NCBI GenBank assembly: GCA_964353115.1
Contig: CAYGUI010000001.1
Location: 21,217-85,216, forward strand
Source: CAYGUI01 sp964353115
Lineage (GTDB): Bacteria > Pseudomonadota > Gammaproteobacteria > JAGOUU01
DNA length: 64,000 nt
Reading direction: 5' to 3'
How positions within the stretch are numbered: the stretch's first letter is position 1; every line of letters begins with the position of its first letter. Positions 63,735 to 64,000 of the stretch are shown one piece after another. A program made the translations under genes and the position numbers. The notes below the pieces were generated by a model that was not told the DNA's origin, made no database searches, and worked only from the letters and a program-made list of their open reading frames with translations.

Positions 63735-64000
63735 TTAATGTCGCGCTTGCATTGATTATTGAAGATAATAAAATTTTAATAATGCAGCGCGTACATGAAC
63801 CTTATAAGGATTATTGGGAATTGCCAGGTGGTAAAGTTGAACCTGGCGAGAGCCCAGAGCAGGCTCTTGTTCGCGAGTTAAAGGAAGAGCTCGATATCGA
63901 AGTAACTATAAATAATCTAAAATATTTTGATAATTATATTGCCAATCATTCCCGCGAAGAATTACGTCATTCCCGCGAAGAATTACGTCATTCCCGCGAA
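63731..64000 (+). CDS. mutT: MutT-like Nudix hydrolase (partial), invaded by a palindromic repeat
   Basis: Ninety codons from a GTG that overlaps the secA stop (GTGA). The Nudix box is [20 protein letters not shown] followed by LDI, with RE and EE metal ligands, close to E. coli MutT, which removes 8-oxo-dGTP. After [11 protein letters not shown] the frame enters the repeat array and reads HSREELR twice, then HSRE, to the window edge. The array stays open in this frame. secA-mutT order is conserved in gammaproteobacteria. Whether normal MutT sequence resumes lies beyond the edge. Confidence 0.88.
   Translation, partial: MINVALALIIEDNKILIMQRVHEPYKDYWELPGGKVEPGESPEQALVRELKEELDIEVTINNLKYFDNYIANHSREELRHSREELRHSRE
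63947..64000. repeat. tandem half units of the palindromic element inside mutT (runs off the window)
   Basis: Units begin at 63947, 63968 and 63989 (period 21 bp), each cattcccgcgaa plus the linker gaattacgt. Twenty-one is a multiple of three, so every unit adds seven codons to mutT. The strand and frame used are different from those in hemH. Confidence 0.9.

Noticed and set aside
1..64000. tRNA, rRNA or riboswitch genes
   Set aside because: Intergenic stretches are short (under about 160 bp) and I saw no cloverleaf, T-loop consensus or known aptamer core; a covariance-model search would be decisive.

Overview
The window is a very AT-rich bacterial chromosome segment packed with gammaproteobacterial housekeeping genes in familiar orders: gltA-sdhCDAB then sucABCD, rpsP-rimM-trmD-rplS, xerD-dsbC, murJ-ribF-ileS-lspA, leuS-lptE-holA-nadD-rsfS-rlmH, and secA-mutT. 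No RNA gene or CRISPR array was recognised. Between the housekeeping genes sit six or so unrelated, low-complexity or helical ORFs that carry eukaryote-like short motifs. Small GC-rich palindromic repeats are scattered through and even inside genes. Together these suggest a host-associated gammaproteobacterium of the Legionellales type (Coxiella/Rickettsiella/Berkiella-like). That placement is inference from gene content and not a computed phylogeny.

Layout. 1-2.6 kb: cytochrome c oxidase genes (ctaC-ctaD-ctaG, minus strand). 2.6-4.5 kb: agmatine-to-putrescine pair aguA/aguB separated by a repeat array. 4.6-7.7 kb: adk, a 450-aa candidate effector ending in a CaaX box (CSIM), and hemH, which has a repeat array inserted in frame. 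7.7-10.9 kb: an XRE regulator behind emrA-emrB. 10.9-25.8 kb: ald, then the TCA-cycle genes. The usual sdhB-sucA junction is occupied by a secreted Cys-containing protein, a Ser/Pro-rich protein with PP1-type SILK and RVxF docking motifs, a transaldolase-like gene and a fatty acid desaturase. 25.8-28.6 kb: a divergent deformylase, a pilin, folK, and pcnB with an in-frame premature stop. 28.7-38.2 kb: translation, recombination, envelope and flavin genes; ribF ends inside a palindromic repeat. 38.2-39.4 kb: two orphan proteins, one with a SUMO-interaction-like motif. 39.4-44.8 kb: the leuS cluster. 44.9-48.8 kb: a membrane/proline-rich protein whose stop overlaps the start of a PhoP/PhoQ-like two-component system, then a DedA/YqaA-like protein.

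48.8-54.2 kb is the mobile region. An IS605-type element (remnants of tnpB and tnpA) has been split by an IS3-family element of 1179 bp. A second copy of equal length, apparently identical, lies 2.36 kb downstream, and an S9 peptidase gene lies between the two. Beyond it are GC-rich hairpin repeats. 54.2-64 kb: ppa, dusA, mpl, a 638-aa protein with kinase-like motifs, ihfB, pyrF, yciA-like thioesterase, a PAP2 phosphatase, secA and the start of mutT, which is itself invaded by the repeat.

Two themes stand out. First, a family of palindromic elements built on the core cattcccgcgaa has entered or extended at least three protein genes (hemH, ribF, mutT) without closing their frames, and makes locus-specific tandem arrays. 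In the two genes carrying arrays (hemH, mutT) the period is a multiple of three. Second, a set of dispersed putative effectors each carries a different host-type linear motif: CaaX, SILK+RVxF, SIM, YEEI with PxxP, and a kinase-like fold. Two of them have near-consensus TTGACT-17-TATnAw promoters. All effector roles are inferred from motifs only.
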